The position numbers and the translations under genes were made by a program. The notes under the pieces are model-generated. The model was given only the letters and a program-made list of their open reading frames with translations, was not told the origin of the DNA and did no database searches. DNA of 64,000 bases from Pelagibacteraceae bacterium AG-325-E23 (GTDB lineage Bacteria; Pseudomonadota; Alphaproteobacteria; Pelagibacterales; Pelagibacteraceae): assembly GCA_003282945.1 (NCBI GenBank), contig QBYG01000006.1, forward strand, positions 1 through 64,000. Reading direction: 5' to 3'. Each line of letters begins with the position of its first letter. Position 1 is the stretch's first letter. Shown here one piece after another: positions 40,387 to 51,909 of the stretch.

Positions 40387-41711
40387 TTTGATTTAGCTTT
40401 TAAAATTTGTGATGCAACTTCATCGATATTTAATTTTTGAGTTTCTCCGTTAATTTCTTTAAACTCAAATAAATCTGCCTCAGTTTTATTTCCTATAATC
40501 AACTGGTATGGTATACCAATTAAATTAAATTTCCTTATTTTTGCTGAGATATTATCGTCTGTATCATCAATAATAGCATCTATATTCTTAGATTTTAAAT
40601 ATTTAAATATTTTGGTAGATTTTTCTAAATTTGTTGTGTCATTTTTTTTAATCATTGGAATTATTGCACAATGATAAGGAGCAACTGATATTGGCCATTT
40701 CATTATTTCATCTTTATCGTTGTATTTAGCCTCAATTATGGCACCTACCAATCTTGATACACCTATTCCATAAGATCCCATTTTAACAAATTCTTTTTTA
40801 CCATTAAAATCTACTGCAGCATTCATCGGTTTTGAGTATTTATCTCCAAAATAAAATATATGGCCTACCTCAATTCCTTTGGTATTTACTCTAAATTCCT
40901 CCGGAACTACTTTTTCAAATTCTTTCTGGTCAAACTTCTCATCTGTAACAGAATAAAATTTTTCATATTGCTGTCTTAAATCAGAAAGTGAATTTTTTTC
41001 TAATAAAGTAGATGAGCTATTCACATCAAATATACGTTTATCTGTGTAAATTTTACTTTCACCTGTATCAGCAAGAATTATAAATTCATGGGAAAGATTT
41101 CCACCAATCGGGCCAGTATCCGCTGCCATGGGTATTGCTGATAGATTTAACCTTTTAAAAGTTCTTAAATATGAAAGGAAAAATTTGTTATAAGAAAAAA
41201 GAGCTTCATCATCATTTAAATCAAAAGAGTAAGCGTCTTTCATATAGAATTCCCTGCATCTCATAATTCCAAACCTTGGTCTTAGTTCATCTCTAAATTT
41301 CCACTGAATATGATATAATAGCTGTGGGAGTGATTTATAAGATTTAATACTTGATCTAAAAATTTCTGTTACAAGCTCTTCATTGGTTGGTCCATACAAC
41401 ATTTCTCTATTTTGACGATCTTTAATACGCAACATCTCTTCTCCATAATCATCATATCTTCCACTTTCTTTCCAAATTTCTGATGATTGAATTGTTGGCA
41501 TTAGAATTTCCTGAACACCAATTCTATCCTGCTCTTCTCTAACAATTTGCTCTATTTTTTTCATAACTTTGAAACCGAGTGGTAACCACGAATAGATTCC
41601 AGCTGATGATTGTTTTATCATTCCAACTCTTAACATAAGTTGATGAGATTTAATTTTGGCTTCTGTAGGATTATTTTTTAGAATTGGTACAAATGATTTT
41701 GAAAAATACAT
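40383..41711 (-). CDS. proS: Proline--tRNA ligase
   Basis: SAGIYSWLPLGFKVMKKIEQIVREEQD, RFGIMRCREFYMKDAYSFD, GSYGIGVSRLVGAIIE; short form without editing insertion. Confidence 0.95.
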   Translation of the reverse strand: MYFSKSFVPILKNNPTEAKIKSHQLMLRVGMIKQSSAGIYSWLPLGFKVMKKIEQIVREEQDRIGVQEILMPTIQSSEIWKESGRYDDYGEEMLRIKDRQNREMLYGPTNEELVTEIFRSSIKSYKSLPQLLYHIQWKFRDELRPRFGIMRCREFYMKDAYSFDLNDDEALFSYNKFFLSYLRTFKRLNLSAIPMAADTGPIGGNLSHEFIILADTGESKIYTDKRIFDVNSSSTLLEKNSLSDLRQQYEKFYSVTDEKFDQKEFEKVVPEEFRVNTKGIEVGHIFYFGDKYSKPMNAAVDFNGKKEFVKMGSYGIGVSRLVGAIIEAKYNDKDEIMKWPISVAPYHCAIIPMIKKNDTTNLEKSTKIFKYLKSKNIDAIIDDTDDNISAKIRKFNLIGIPYQLIIGNKTEADLFEFKEINGETQKLNIDEVASQILKAKSN

Positions 41712-41719
41712 TTTATTAT

Positions 41720-43378
41720 TTAAATTCTTACCAAGTTTATATTTGTTAGTGGTTTTTTCCCAGTTTTTTCTTTTGAAAATTTACGACAAGTTATTTTAAG
41801 AGCATCTATGAGATTATCTTGTTGTTTTGTGTTGTTTAATGAAAATGTTTTAATAGTTCTTTCTATTTCTTCCTCTAATCCATAAATAAACTCATCATTC
41901 TCATATACTGGTAGACCTCTAAAAGTTACCAAAGGTTTATTATGAATATTTCCTTTTGGTGTAATCATAATTGTAGCTTCTAAAAATCCATTTGATGAAA
42001 TATTTCTTCTTTCTTTTATTGACCTAGAGTCTTCCTCTACTGGAACATTTCCATCTAAATAAACTCTTCCACTTGGTGCTTTGTCATAAACTTCTGGTTT
42101 TTCTCCAGGATACAACTTAACAATATCACCGTTCTCTACTTGAACTGGGTATTTAACTTGCATTTCTTTTGCAAATTCAATGTGCTCAATCATGTGTCTA
42201 TGTTCTCCATGAACTGGAATAACAGCTTTAGGTTTAATCCAATTATACATATCTCTTAGGTCTTCACGGTTAGGATGTCCAGAAACGTGAATATATTCAT
42301 TGTCTTCAGATATAACCTCAATACCTTCTTTGACTAAATTATTATGTAACTTATACAATTTCTTTTCGTTTCCTGGTATAATTTTCGAAGAAAAAACTAC
42401 AGCATCATTTCTTTCTATGTAGACATCTGGGTGAGTATATTTAACTATCCTATTCATAGCCCCCATTGGTTCGCCTTGACTTCCAGTGCACAAATAAACA
42501 ATTTTTTCTCTAGATATATTTTTTGCATCTCTTGAATCTATAGGATCAATAACATTCTTAAGGTAACCACATTGTCTTGCTGCTTTAAATATTCTGTGCA
42601 TCGATCTTCCAACTAGTGAAATATGTCTTCCTGTTTGTTCTGCACAATAAAAAACAGTTTCCATCCTAGCTACATTAGATGCAAATGAAGTAACAATTAT
42701 TCTTTTTTTTAATCTTTCAAAAACCTTAAGTAAATTTTTACGCACATCAAGTTCAGACCCTGCTCTACCTGCGCTAAATACATTTGTAGAGTCACAAATC
42801 ATAGCTAATACACCTTCGTTACCTATTTCCTTTAATCTTTCAGAGTTTATATTTCCACCAATTAATGGATCTGGATCACACTTCCAATCTCCTGTATGTA
42901 AAATATTTCCAGCTGGTGTTTGTATTCTTAGTCCATTGGGTTCTAATATTGAATGAGTAAGTGTAACAAACTCAATTTTGAAGGGATCTAAATTAATTGT
43001 ACTATTAAGTTTTACAATTTTTAAATAGCCAGTTATATCAATTTTTTTTTCTTTAAATTTTTCGGTAATTAATACTGAGGTAAAAGGTGTAGCATAAATT
43101 TTACATTTTAATTTTGGCCAAACATGAGCAATAGCTCCAATATGATCTTCATGAGCATGTGTTAGGACTATGCCTAGCAAGTCATCTTTTTTATCTATTA
43201 TAAATCCTGGATCTGGATATATTATATCAACACCAGGTACTGAGTCATCTGCAAATGTAACACCAACGTCAACAATAATCCATTTTTGATTATCTGGCTT
43301 ACCATACGCAAATAGGTTCATGTTCATTCCTATTTCACCAGATCCTCCTAGAGGACAAAATAATAATTCATCTTTCAT
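41720..43378 (-). CDS. rnj: Ribonuclease J
   Basis: LGGSGEIGMNMNLF, LTHAHEDHIGAIAHVWP, CTGSQGEPMGAMNRI, HVSGHPNREDL, PVHGEHRHMIEH. Confidence 0.93.
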   Translation of the reverse strand: MKDELLFCPLGGSGEIGMNMNLFAYGKPDNQKWIIVDVGVTFADDSVPGVDIIYPDPGFIIDKKDDLLGIVLTHAHEDHIGAIAHVWPKLKCKIYATPFTSVLITEKFKEKKIDITGYLKIVKLNSTINLDPFKIEFVTLTHSILEPNGLRIQTPAGNILHTGDWKCDPDPLIGGNINSERLKEIGNEGVLAMICDSTNVFSAGRAGSELDVRKNLLKVFERLKKRIIVTSFASNVARMETVFYCAEQTGRHISLVGRSMHRIFKAARQCGYLKNVIDPIDSRDAKNISREKIVYLCTGSQGEPMGAMNRIVKYTHPDVYIERNDAVVFSSKIIPGNEKKLYKLHNNLVKEGIEVISEDNEYIHVSGHPNREDLRDMYNWIKPKAVIPVHGEHRHMIEHIEFAKEMQVKYPVQVENGDIVKLYPGEKPEVYDKAPSGRVYLDGNVPVEEDSRSIKERRNISSNGFLEATIMITPKGNIHNKPLVTFRGLPVYENDEFIYGLEEEIERTIKTFSLNNTKQQDNLIDALKITCRKFSKEKTGKKPLTNINLVRI

Positions 43379-43383
43379 ATTTT

Positions 43384-44124
43384 TTAATTTAAAGCTACTT
43401 TTAAGATACCTTTTATTGTTAAATTTTTATCAACCGTTTTAATACCTTTAATTGATGATTTAAATAAGTGTGCAAATCCACCTGTAAGTATAATTTTAAA
43501 CTTCTTTCTAGTTTGTTTTAAAATAAGATTAATTATATTTTCAATTAAACCAGTATAACCATGATAAAAGCCAGCTCTTACTGCACTTTTAGTGTTTTTA
43601 CCAATGACATTTACTGTCTTTTCTAGCTTAATTTTAGGTATTAAAGAGGCTTTATCTATTAAATTTTTCAAGGAAAGTTCTACGCCCGGCGCTAAAACAC
43701 CACCAATATAATCTTTTTTAATAACAATATCAAAATTGGTAGCCGTTCCAAAATCAACTATAATATAATTAAACCTACTATCAATAACAGCAATCGCATT
43801 AGCTAAACGATCAGAACCAATTTGTTTTCTATTGACTTTTATATTTATAAATTTTTTTAAATTACATGTTTTTAATTCAACACAGTTCAATTTAGTAATT
43901 TCTTTAATTGTTTTTTTTATTATTTTATAAGAGTTAGGAACAACCGAGCTAAAGAGTACTTTTCTAAGTTTAGAATTATATTTTCTTAAAAATAATAATT
44001 TTTTATTGATAATTTTTTTGTTTAAATTTTTTTTATGAATTTTAATATTTTTGATCAATTTTAAATTGTTATTAAATAAACAAATTTTAATTACAGTATT
44101 TCCAATATCTCCAATTAAATACAT
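43384..44124 (-). CDS. coaX: Type III pantothenate kinase
   Basis: IGDIGNTVIKICLF, IGSDRLANAIAV, YIIVDFGTATNFD, GGVLAPGVELSLKNL. Confidence 0.92.
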   Translation of the reverse strand: MYLIGDIGNTVIKICLFNNNLKLIKNIKIHKKNLNKKIINKKLLFLRKYNSKLRKVLFSSVVPNSYKIIKKTIKEITKLNCVELKTCNLKKFINIKVNRKQIGSDRLANAIAVIDSRFNYIIVDFGTATNFDIVIKKDYIGGVLAPGVELSLKNLIDKASLIPKIKLEKTVNVIGKNTKSAVRAGFYHGYTGLIENIINLILKQTRKKFKIILTGGFAHLFKSSIKGIKTVDKNLTIKGILKVALN

Positions 44125-44127
44125 ATA

Positions 44128-44652
44128 TTAAACTCCAAATAAGTGTAAGTTTTTTTCATACAAAAATTTAATTTCTTTAAATAATTTAAGTTTATTTAAT
44201 TTTTTATTTGCATAATTATTCAAAAATGTAGTCGGATAATTATTAATTTTTGGACTACTAGAAACATTAATTCCAATTCCTACAATCAAGTATTTTCTAC
44301 CTTTTCTAAAAATTGTTTCTTGTAAAATTCCACAGACCTTTTTTTTGTTTATTAATATATCATTAGGTTTTTTTATTAGGATTAAAGAATTAATTTTTTT
44401 ATAGATTATTTTTTTAATTATTTTTAAATTTAAATTTATTATTTTTGATAAGGATATTTTTTTACTAATTTCAAAGAAGACTGATAAAAACAAATTACCA
44501 TTTATAGATATCCATTTATTTTTTCTTTGTCCTTTACCTTTTGTTTGTTGATCTGTTAAAATTATTCCTCTTTGATTCCCTTGCTTAATTAATCTTAGGG
44601 CTACCTTGTTAGTACTTTCAACTTTTTTGTATAAATATTTTTTTAATTTCAT
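44128..44652 (-). CDS. birA: Biotin--[acetyl-CoA carboxylase] ligase (catalytic domain only)
   Basis: VESTNKVALRLIKQGN, ILTDQQTKGKGQRKNKWIS, LIKKPNDILINKKKVCGILQE, GIGINVS. Confidence 0.9.
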   Translation of the reverse strand: MKLKKYLYKKVESTNKVALRLIKQGNQRGIILTDQQTKGKGQRKNKWISINGNLFLSVFFEISKKISLSKIINLNLKIIKKIIYKKINSLILIKKPNDILINKKKVCGILQETIFRKGRKYLIVGIGINVSSSPKINNYPTTFLNNYANKKLNKLKLFKEIKFLYEKNLHLFGV

Positions 44653-46067
44653 TAGATCATGGTAATTTTAGATACTATTTCTGTTATGCCACTCGGATAT
44701 ATAAAGTATGCTAAAATAAATATTGTTGAAATAGCCAAAGTAATTTTTAATCCTATATTATGAGATGTTTCGTATTCTTCTTTTTCTGGATCAAAATATA
44801 TAATTTTTATAATTCTTAGATAATAAAAAGCTGCAACTACAGTTGCTAATAATCCAACAATTGCTAAAAAATACATTGACTGTTCTATAACAGCTAAAAA
44901 AACATAAAATTTTGCAAAGAAGCCTGCTAGTGGAGGTATTCCAGCTAAAGAAAATAAAACTATTAATAATGAGAAAGATAATATTGGATGTTTTTTAGAA
45001 AGCCCAGATAAATCCTCTATATTCTCATAATATTTATCATTTCTCTTAAGCATAAATAAGCAGCTAAAAAAGGCTAAATTCATTACCAAATAAATAGATA
45101 TATAAGTAATAGAACTTTGTATTCCTTGGTTACTAACTGTTGCTAATCCAGCCAACGCATAACCCATATGACTGATTGAGCTATAAGCAATTAATCTTTT
45201 TAAGTTTTTTTGACCTATGGCTGCTACAGCACCAAATATCATTGAAGCTATTGAAATAAATACAATAATAGTTTGCCACTGATCATTCATATTAGCAAAA
45301 GGTGTGTACAAAAACTTAATGAATACAGAGAGCGCAGCTATTTTTGGAAGTATAGCAAAGAATAATGTTACAGATGTTGGGGAGCCTTGATAAACATCTG
45401 GAGCCCACATATGAAAAGGTACTGCTGATATTTTAAATGCAAGACCAACTAAAATAAAGACTATCCCAAACGTGGTACCATAATTAAATTCAGTAGAGTT
45501 TATAAGTATTTGATCAAAATTTGTACTTTCAGAAAATCCATAAGTTAATGAACACCCATATAACAGCAAACCAGATGATAATGCGCTAAGAACAAAATAT
45601 TTTAGTCCAGATTCTGTAGAAAGTAAATTGTCTCTATTAAAAGATGCAAGAACATACAAAGCTAATGATTGTAGTTCAAGGCCCATGTAAAAAACAATTA
45701 AATCATTTGAACTTATCATTATCATCATTCCTAAAATGCTGCTTAGAATGAGGATCGGGTATTCAATTTTATTTAAATTGATTACCTGAATATATTTGGA
45801 TCCAGTTAGCATTACAAAAATTCCAGATCCAACAAGTATAATCTTCATATAATTAGATAAATTGTCTATTAAATATGAATTATTAAATAAGTAAATTGTA
45901 TCTAATGAGCTGAGATTTATTATTAGTGCCAATAAAATAACTAGCGATATATTAGATAAATTATAAATTAAACTTGCGCTATTTTTTTTGAAAACTCCAA
46001 CTAGTAAAAACAGCATTATAGATATCGATATAAAAATCTCTGGTAATATATATTGAAAATTTTCCAT
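44652..46067 (-). CDS. nuoN: NADH-quinone oxidoreductase subunit N
   Basis: Antiporter-like subunit; position at end of nuo operon; GLELQSLALYVLASF, AYSSISHMGYAL. Confidence 0.95.
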   Translation of the reverse strand: MENFQYILPEIFISISIMLFLLVGVFKKNSASLIYNLSNISLVILLALIINLSSLDTIYLFNNSYLIDNLSNYMKIILVGSGIFVMLTGSKYIQVINLNKIEYPILILSSILGMMIMISSNDLIVFYMGLELQSLALYVLASFNRDNLLSTESGLKYFVLSALSSGLLLYGCSLTYGFSESTNFDQILINSTEFNYGTTFGIVFILVGLAFKISAVPFHMWAPDVYQGSPTSVTLFFAILPKIAALSVFIKFLYTPFANMNDQWQTIIVFISIASMIFGAVAAIGQKNLKRLIAYSSISHMGYALAGLATVSNQGIQSSITYISIYLVMNLAFFSCLFMLKRNDKYYENIEDLSGLSKKHPILSFSLLIVLFSLAGIPPLAGFFAKFYVFLAVIEQSMYFLAIVGLLATVVAAFYYLRIIKIIYFDPEKEEYETSHNIGLKITLAISTIFILAYFIYPSGITEIVSKITMI

Positions 46068-47563
46068 TAGTCTTTTGATGCAAGGCTGTTGATTAAGTCA
46101 AAGTTGTACATGTTTAAAGTATTCTCGACTGATGCTTCAATTGAATTCATTAAAGGCTCTGGATAAAAACCAAAAAATAAAATTGGTATTACTAAAGCTG
46201 ATAAGGTTATAATTTCAAAAGTTTTTAAATCTTTCATACTTTTAAGCTCTTGATTATTAATTTCGCCAAAAACAACCCTTTTAAATAGCCACAGCATATA
46301 TGCTGCTCCTAAAATTACTCCCAAACTCGCAATCATTGCTACTAAGATATTTTTCTCAAATGCACCCATTAAAATTAAAAATTCTCCTACAAAACCTGTT
46401 GTTCCAGGTAGTCCTAGAGCACCAAGTGTGAATACCATAAAAACAATTGCATATCTCGGCATTATAGAAACTAAGCCACCATATTTATTAATTAACCTTG
46501 TGTGATGCCTTTCATAAACAACTCCAACACTTAAAAAAAGTGCAGCTGATACAAGTCCATGACTTATCATTTGAAAAATACTTCCCTCAATACCTTGTTG
46601 GGTCATTGTGAAAATACCTAATGTTACAAACCCCATATGCGCGACAGACGAGTATGCTATAAGTTTTTTCATATCTTCCTGCATCAAAGCTACAAGTGAT
46701 GTATAAATAATTGCTATTAGACTTAAGACATAAACAAACACTGTAAAATTTTCGGACGCTATTGGAAATAAACCTAGTGAAAATCTAATAAATCCATACC
46801 CAGCCATTTTAAGTAATATTGCTGCTAGTAATACAGAGCCAACAGTTGGAGCTTCTACGTGAGCATCAGGTAGCCAAGTATGTACCGGCCACATAGGTGT
46901 TTTTACTGCAAAAGAACTGAAAAATGCTAGCCATAATAAATTTTGATATTCCACCTGAATTCCAAGTTCATAAAGTTTTTCAACATCAGTAGTTCCAGTT
47001 ATCCAATAAATTGAAATAATAGCAACCAACATAAGAACTGATCCTAATAAAGTGTACAGAAAAAATTTAAAGGCCGAGTAGACTCTTCTTTCCCCACCCC
47101 AAATTCCAATAATTAAAAACATTGGTATAAGACCTGCCTCAAAAAATAAATAAAATACTACTAGATCAAGAGAGCAGAAAACACCTATCATAAAAGTTTC
47201 CATTATTAATATGGCAATTAAGAAATCCTTCAGTCTATTTGTTATTGTAGCATTGACTGAAATTATGCAAATTGGAGTTATGAAGGTTGTTAATATTATG
47301 AATAAAATTGAAATACCATCTATTCCAACTTTATAATTAATAAATCCTGATAACCATTCTCTATTTTCTACAAACTGAAAGTCTACTGAATTTTTATCAA
47401 AAACATGCCAAAGATATAAAGATAATAAAAAATTTGCTAAAGAAATAAATAAAGCTACATATTTGGAACTCTGATATTTTCCACTTGATGATTTTGTGAA
47501 TAATATAAATAAAGCACCTATTGTAGGTAGTAAAATTAAGGACGATAAAATTGGAAAGTTCAT
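46067..47563 (-). CDS. nuoM: NADH-quinone oxidoreductase subunit M
   Basis: KVGIDGISILFI, PMWPVHTWLPDAHVEAPTVGSV, AYSSVAHMGFV. Confidence 0.97.
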   Translation of the reverse strand: MNFPILSSLILLPTIGALFILFTKSSSGKYQSSKYVALFISLANFLLSLYLWHVFDKNSVDFQFVENREWLSGFINYKVGIDGISILFIILTTFITPICIISVNATITNRLKDFLIAILIMETFMIGVFCSLDLVVFYLFFEAGLIPMFLIIGIWGGERRVYSAFKFFLYTLLGSVLMLVAIISIYWITGTTDVEKLYELGIQVEYQNLLWLAFFSSFAVKTPMWPVHTWLPDAHVEAPTVGSVLLAAILLKMAGYGFIRFSLGLFPIASENFTVFVYVLSLIAIIYTSLVALMQEDMKKLIAYSSVAHMGFVTLGIFTMTQQGIEGSIFQMISHGLVSAALFLSVGVVYERHHTRLINKYGGLVSIMPRYAIVFMVFTLGALGLPGTTGFVGEFLILMGAFEKNILVAMIASLGVILGAAYMLWLFKRVVFGEINNQELKSMKDLKTFEIITLSALVIPILFFGFYPEPLMNSIEASVENTLNMYNFDLINSLASKD

Positions 47564-49476
47564 TATTTTAATATCAGTATTGTTAGTAAAACCGAAAATC
47601 CAATCAACATAACAAATGCATATTGATAAATAAATCCAGATTGAAATTTGACAGCTTTAATTGATAAATTTTTAATTACACTTGAAATCCCATCAGGACC
47701 AAATTTATCTATTATTGATCCATCAACTTTTTTCCATAAAAACTTTCCAATTTTTTTTGAAGGATTGACGAATAAATAATCGTACATTTCATCAAAGTAC
47801 CATTTCTTAACTAAAAATTGATAAATTGGTTCATTCATTTCTTTCAATCCTTTTACTATGTTTGTGTTTTTTAAATACAAATAATAAGAAAATGGAATTG
47901 CAGCAGTAACAAGAATAGGTGTTAAAAACAAAAACCAGGTTGGTGGGTGATCTGTGCTTAGTGGTTCTAAAAATTTTATAGATTGAGCCCAAAATTCATA
48001 TGCCACCTCATGACCTATAAACAAACCTTTAAAGGCCATACCTGCAAAAATAGCCCCTATTGCTAAGATAATTAAAGGAGCAATCATAACAAAAGGAGAC
48101 TCGTGTACTTTATCAATACTAAGTTCTTTATTATTATAATTACCATGGAATGTTTTAAATATAAGTCTCCAAGAATAAATTGATGTTAATAAAGCTGTAA
48201 CTATACCCACAAAAGCCGCAAGCATCCCAACTCCACTTCCTCTTAAGTATGCAAATTCTATTATTGCATCTTTTGAATAAAATCCTGATAAAAAAGGAAA
48301 ACCTGTTAAAGCAAGAGTTCCAATAAGCATTAGCACATATGTGTATGGAAGTTTTTTTATAACTCCACCCATTTTATTTATATCTTGTTCCTCATGAAAT
48401 GAGTGAATTACAGCACCAGCTCCTAAGAATAACAAAGCTTTGAAAAAGGCATGGGTAAATAAATGAAACATCGCTACATTGTAAGCACCAACTCCAGCGG
48501 CAAAGAACATGTAGCCTAACTGACTACAAGTAGAATAGGCTATAATTTTTTTTATATCATTTTGTACAAGAGCAACTGTTGCTGCAAAGAAAGCAGTTGT
48601 CATTCCAATTATGGTTATAACTGTGAGAGCTAATGGAGAGTATTCATATATGGGTGAGCATCTAACAATCAGAAATACCCCTGCTGTTACCATTGTTGCT
48701 GCATGAATTAATGTGGATACTGGTGTTGGGCCCTCCATAGCATCAGGCAACCAGGTATGTAATAAAAATTGAGCTGATTTACCCATTGCTCCAATTAATA
48801 GAAGCAAACAAATCAAATCAATAATTTCTATATTAATACCAATAAAATTTATTTTTTTATCTAATGCGTTTGGGATTTGTTTAAAAACATCATCATAATT
48901 TACTGTACCAAAAATATAAAAAATCAGAAAAATTCCAAGTGCTAAACCAAAGTCACCAACTCTATTAACAACAAACGCTTTTATTGCAGCTTTGTTTGCA
49001 CTTTCTTTTTTAAACCAAAATCCAATTAAAAAATATGAGCATAGACCCACACCTTCCCAGCCAAAAAATAGTTGAATAAAATTATCAGAACTTACTAAAG
49101 TTAACATTGCAAAAGTGAACAATGATAAATATGCCATAAATCTTGTTTTGTGAGGATCATGTGACATGTATCCAATTGAATAAATATGAACTAAAGCTGA
49201 AACAAAATTTACTACAACAAACATAACTGCTGATAAGGCATCAATTTTTATTGACCAGTTCACATTTAATATTCCAGAATTGATCCAAGTGGCTATAATA
49301 AGGTTGTTTGAATAATCTGAACTAATAACTTTATACAAAACAATTACAGAGAGCATTGCTGAAATACTAACAAACGAACTTGTCAAAACTTGAGAATTTC
49401 TGTCTCCTATTTTTTTTCCAAAAAAACCACTAATTACAGATCCTATAAGAGGTAGAAATAAAATTAGGTATTCCAT
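47563..49476 (-). CDS. nuoL: NADH-quinone oxidoreductase subunit L
   Basis: QLFFGWEGVGLCSYFLIGFW, HTWLPDAMEGPTPVSTLIHAATMVTAGVF. Confidence 0.97.
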   Translation of the reverse strand: MEYLILFLPLIGSVISGFFGKKIGDRNSQVLTSSFVSISAMLSVIVLYKVISSDYSNNLIIATWINSGILNVNWSIKIDALSAVMFVVVNFVSALVHIYSIGYMSHDPHKTRFMAYLSLFTFAMLTLVSSDNFIQLFFGWEGVGLCSYFLIGFWFKKESANKAAIKAFVVNRVGDFGLALGIFLIFYIFGTVNYDDVFKQIPNALDKKINFIGINIEIIDLICLLLLIGAMGKSAQFLLHTWLPDAMEGPTPVSTLIHAATMVTAGVFLIVRCSPIYEYSPLALTVITIIGMTTAFFAATVALVQNDIKKIIAYSTCSQLGYMFFAAGVGAYNVAMFHLFTHAFFKALLFLGAGAVIHSFHEEQDINKMGGVIKKLPYTYVLMLIGTLALTGFPFLSGFYSKDAIIEFAYLRGSGVGMLAAFVGIVTALLTSIYSWRLIFKTFHGNYNNKELSIDKVHESPFVMIAPLIILAIGAIFAGMAFKGLFIGHEVAYEFWAQSIKFLEPLSTDHPPTWFLFLTPILVTAAIPFSYYLYLKNTNIVKGLKEMNEPIYQFLVKKWYFDEMYDYLFVNPSKKIGKFLWKKVDGSIIDKFGPDGISSVIKNLSIKAVKFQSGFIYQYAFVMLIGFSVLLTILILK

Positions 49477-49477
49477 T

Positions 49478-49789
49478 TTATCCTTTTAAATTTTTAATCT
49501 CTTCAACTCTTATTGTGTCTGAATTTCTAAAATAAACTACAATTATGGCTAATCCGATAGCAGCTTCAGCAGCTGCAACTGTTAAAATAAATAGTGTAAA
49601 TATTTGCCCACTTAAATCATTAATAAATATAGAAAAAGCGACTAAGTTTATATTTACTGCAAGTAAAATTAGCTCAATACTCATTAAAATAACTATTACA
49701 TTTTTTCTATTTAAAAAAATACCTACAACACCAATAGTAAATATAATTGCAGCTAATGTTAGATAATGTCCTAAACCTATGCTAAGCAT
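49478..49789 (-). CDS. nuoK: NADH-quinone oxidoreductase subunit K
   Basis: [26 protein letters not shown]. Confidence 0.97.
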   Translation of the reverse strand: MLSIGLGHYLTLAAIIFTIGVVGIFLNRKNVIVILMSIELILLAVNINLVAFSIFINDLSGQIFTLFILTVAAAEAAIGLAIIVVYFRNSDTIRVEEIKNLKG

Positions 49790-50417
49790 CTATTTTAACT
49801 CCTTTATTTCTCTCAGCCTCAACTAAATCAACACCTTCATCTCTTTCTCTTGAAATTTGCTTAACATAACTTTGTCTTTTAACTCCAGCTCTTTCTCTAT
49901 ATGTTAAAACAATTGCTCCTATCATAGCAACTAACAAAATCATTCCTGAAATTTGAAATAGAAGTATGTAATCCGTATATAAAACATTTCCAATAGACCT
50001 AGTATTAGTGATTTCATTAGATATTTTTATAGAAAGGCTATTTAATAAATCGGGTTTATATTTCCATCCTCCAATTACAATTATAAGTTCAAAGAAAATA
50101 ATTAAACTAACTAATAAACCAATTGGGATATGGGTTCCACCATCCCATCGTGAACTAAACCATTGACCTTTTTGTTCAGCTACGTTTAACATCATCACAA
50201 CAAATAAAAATAAAACCGCAACAGCACCAACATAAACTATAAGCATAATCATCCCTAAAAATTCAGCACCTATCATGATGAACAAACAAGATATGCTAAT
50301 GAAATCTAGGATTAAAAAAAATACTGAGTGAACTGTATTTTTTGAAACAGTCACCATAACAGCAGAAATTATAGCTATTAATGAGAAAATATAAAAAAAA
50401 ACTGAATGTGCAATCAT
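49782..50417 (-). CDS. nuoJ: NADH-quinone oxidoreductase subunit J
   Basis: [28 protein letters not shown]. Confidence 0.96.
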   Translation of the reverse strand: MIAHSVFFYIFSLIAIISAVMVTVSKNTVHSVFFLILDFISISCLFIMIGAEFLGMIMLIVYVGAVAVLFLFVVMMLNVAEQKGQWFSSRWDGGTHIPIGLLVSLIIFFELIIVIGGWKYKPDLLNSLSIKISNEITNTRSIGNVLYTDYILLFQISGMILLVAMIGAIVLTYRERAGVKRQSYVKQISRERDEGVDLVEAERNKGVKIDA

Positions 50418-50421
50418 AAGA

Positions 50422-50907
50422 TTATCTATGAGAACTATCAGCCTTTATATTGGCAGCTAAAACATTTTCCCATCTGTCACCGTTTTCCAAAAGTTTTTCT
50501 TTTGTATAATAAAGTTCTTCTCTAGATTCTGTTGAAAATTCAAAATTTGGACCTTGAACAATCGCATCTACAGGGCAAGACTCTTCACAAAGACCGCAGT
50601 ATATACACTTAAGCATATCAATATCGTATCTTACAGTTTTTCTACTTCCATCGTCCCTTTCTTTAGATTCTATTGTAATAGCTTGAGCGGGACAAACAGC
50701 TTCACAAAGCTTGCAAGCAATGCATCTTTCTTCGCCGTTAGCATATCTTCTAAGAGCATGTTCACCTCTAGATCTTGTCCCTAATGAACCCTTTTCAAAA
50801 GGATAATTAATTGTCTTTTTTGCCTTAAAAGTCTCTTTTATTGCAATTAATAGACCAGTCACAAAATCAATCATGAATATAGTTTTTAATAATCTTGAAA
50901 TTTTCAT
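50422..50907 (-). CDS. nuoI: NADH-quinone oxidoreductase subunit I
   Basis: Two 4Fe-4S motifs [12 protein letters not shown] and [12 protein letters not shown]. Confidence 0.97.
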   Translation of the reverse strand: MKISRLLKTIFMIDFVTGLLIAIKETFKAKKTINYPFEKGSLGTRSRGEHALRRYANGEERCIACKLCEAVCPAQAITIESKERDDGSRKTVRYDIDMLKCIYCGLCEESCPVDAIVQGPNFEFSTESREELYYTKEKLLENGDRWENVLAANIKADSSHR

Positions 50908-51909
50908 TTATTTTCCTGGTAGTAAATCAAAATATAGTAAAAAACTCGAAGTTAATACAACATAAAACAGTGAAAATGGGAGAAATATTTTCCAACCAAG
51001 CTTCATTAATTGGTCATATCTGTATCTTGGAACGATTGCTTTAACTAACGCAAATAAAATAAATAAAAATAATATTTTAAAGATTAACCAAAATGGACCT
51101 GGAATAGCATTAAATGGGAAGATATCTATTGGAGATAACCAGCCACCCAAAAATAAAACTGACCCCATTGCACACATTAACAGAATGTTTGCGTACTCTC
51201 CTAACCAAAACATAGCATACATCATTCCTGAATATTCAGTTTGATATCCTGCCACCAATTCTGCTTCTGCTTCTGGTAAATCAAATGGAGGACGGTTTGT
51301 TTCTGCTAATGCAGAAATAAAAAAAATTACAAACATAGGAAACAAAGGAATTACAAACCATAAATTTTGTTGTGCCATAACGATGTCACTTAAGTTTAAA
51401 GATCCAACACATAAGAGAACATTAATTATTATAACTCCTATTGAAACTTCGTATGAAACCATTTGCGCAGCAGACCTGATAGCACCTAAAAATGGATATT
51501 TTGAGTTGGATGCCCATCCACCCATAATTATTCCATATACACCTAATGATGAAACAGCAAAAAGATATAAAATACCAACATTGATGTCAGCTAGAACAAA
51601 ATCCTCTCCAAATGGGATTACAGCCCATGATATTAATGCTAATGTCATTGTAACAACAGGAGCTAATACAAACACAAGTTTGTTTGAACTTGCAGGTATT
51701 ATTATTTCTTTAAATATATATTTTAATGCATCTGCTAGTGATTGAAATAAACCGAACGGGCCTACAACATTGGGTCCTCTCCTTTTTTGAACAAAGGCCC
51801 AAACTCTTCTATCAAGCCAAACTATCATTGCTACAGAGACCAAAACAGGAACCAAGAGAAAGAGTATTTTATAAACTTCAGTAAATAATATTGAAAAATA
51901 AGAGTCCAT
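50908..51909 (-). CDS. nuoH: NADH-quinone oxidoreductase subunit H
   Basis: [48 protein letters not shown]. Confidence 0.97.
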   Translation of the reverse strand: MDSYFSILFTEVYKILFLLVPVLVSVAMIVWLDRRVWAFVQKRRGPNVVGPFGLFQSLADALKYIFKEIIIPASSNKLVFVLAPVVTMTLALISWAVIPFGEDFVLADINVGILYLFAVSSLGVYGIIMGGWASNSKYPFLGAIRSAAQMVSYEVSIGVIIINVLLCVGSLNLSDIVMAQQNLWFVIPLFPMFVIFFISALAETNRPPFDLPEAEAELVAGYQTEYSGMMYAMFWLGEYANILLMCAMGSVLFLGGWLSPIDIFPFNAIPGPFWLIFKILFLFILFALVKAIVPRYRYDQLMKLGWKIFLPFSLFYVVLTSSFLLYFDLLPGK

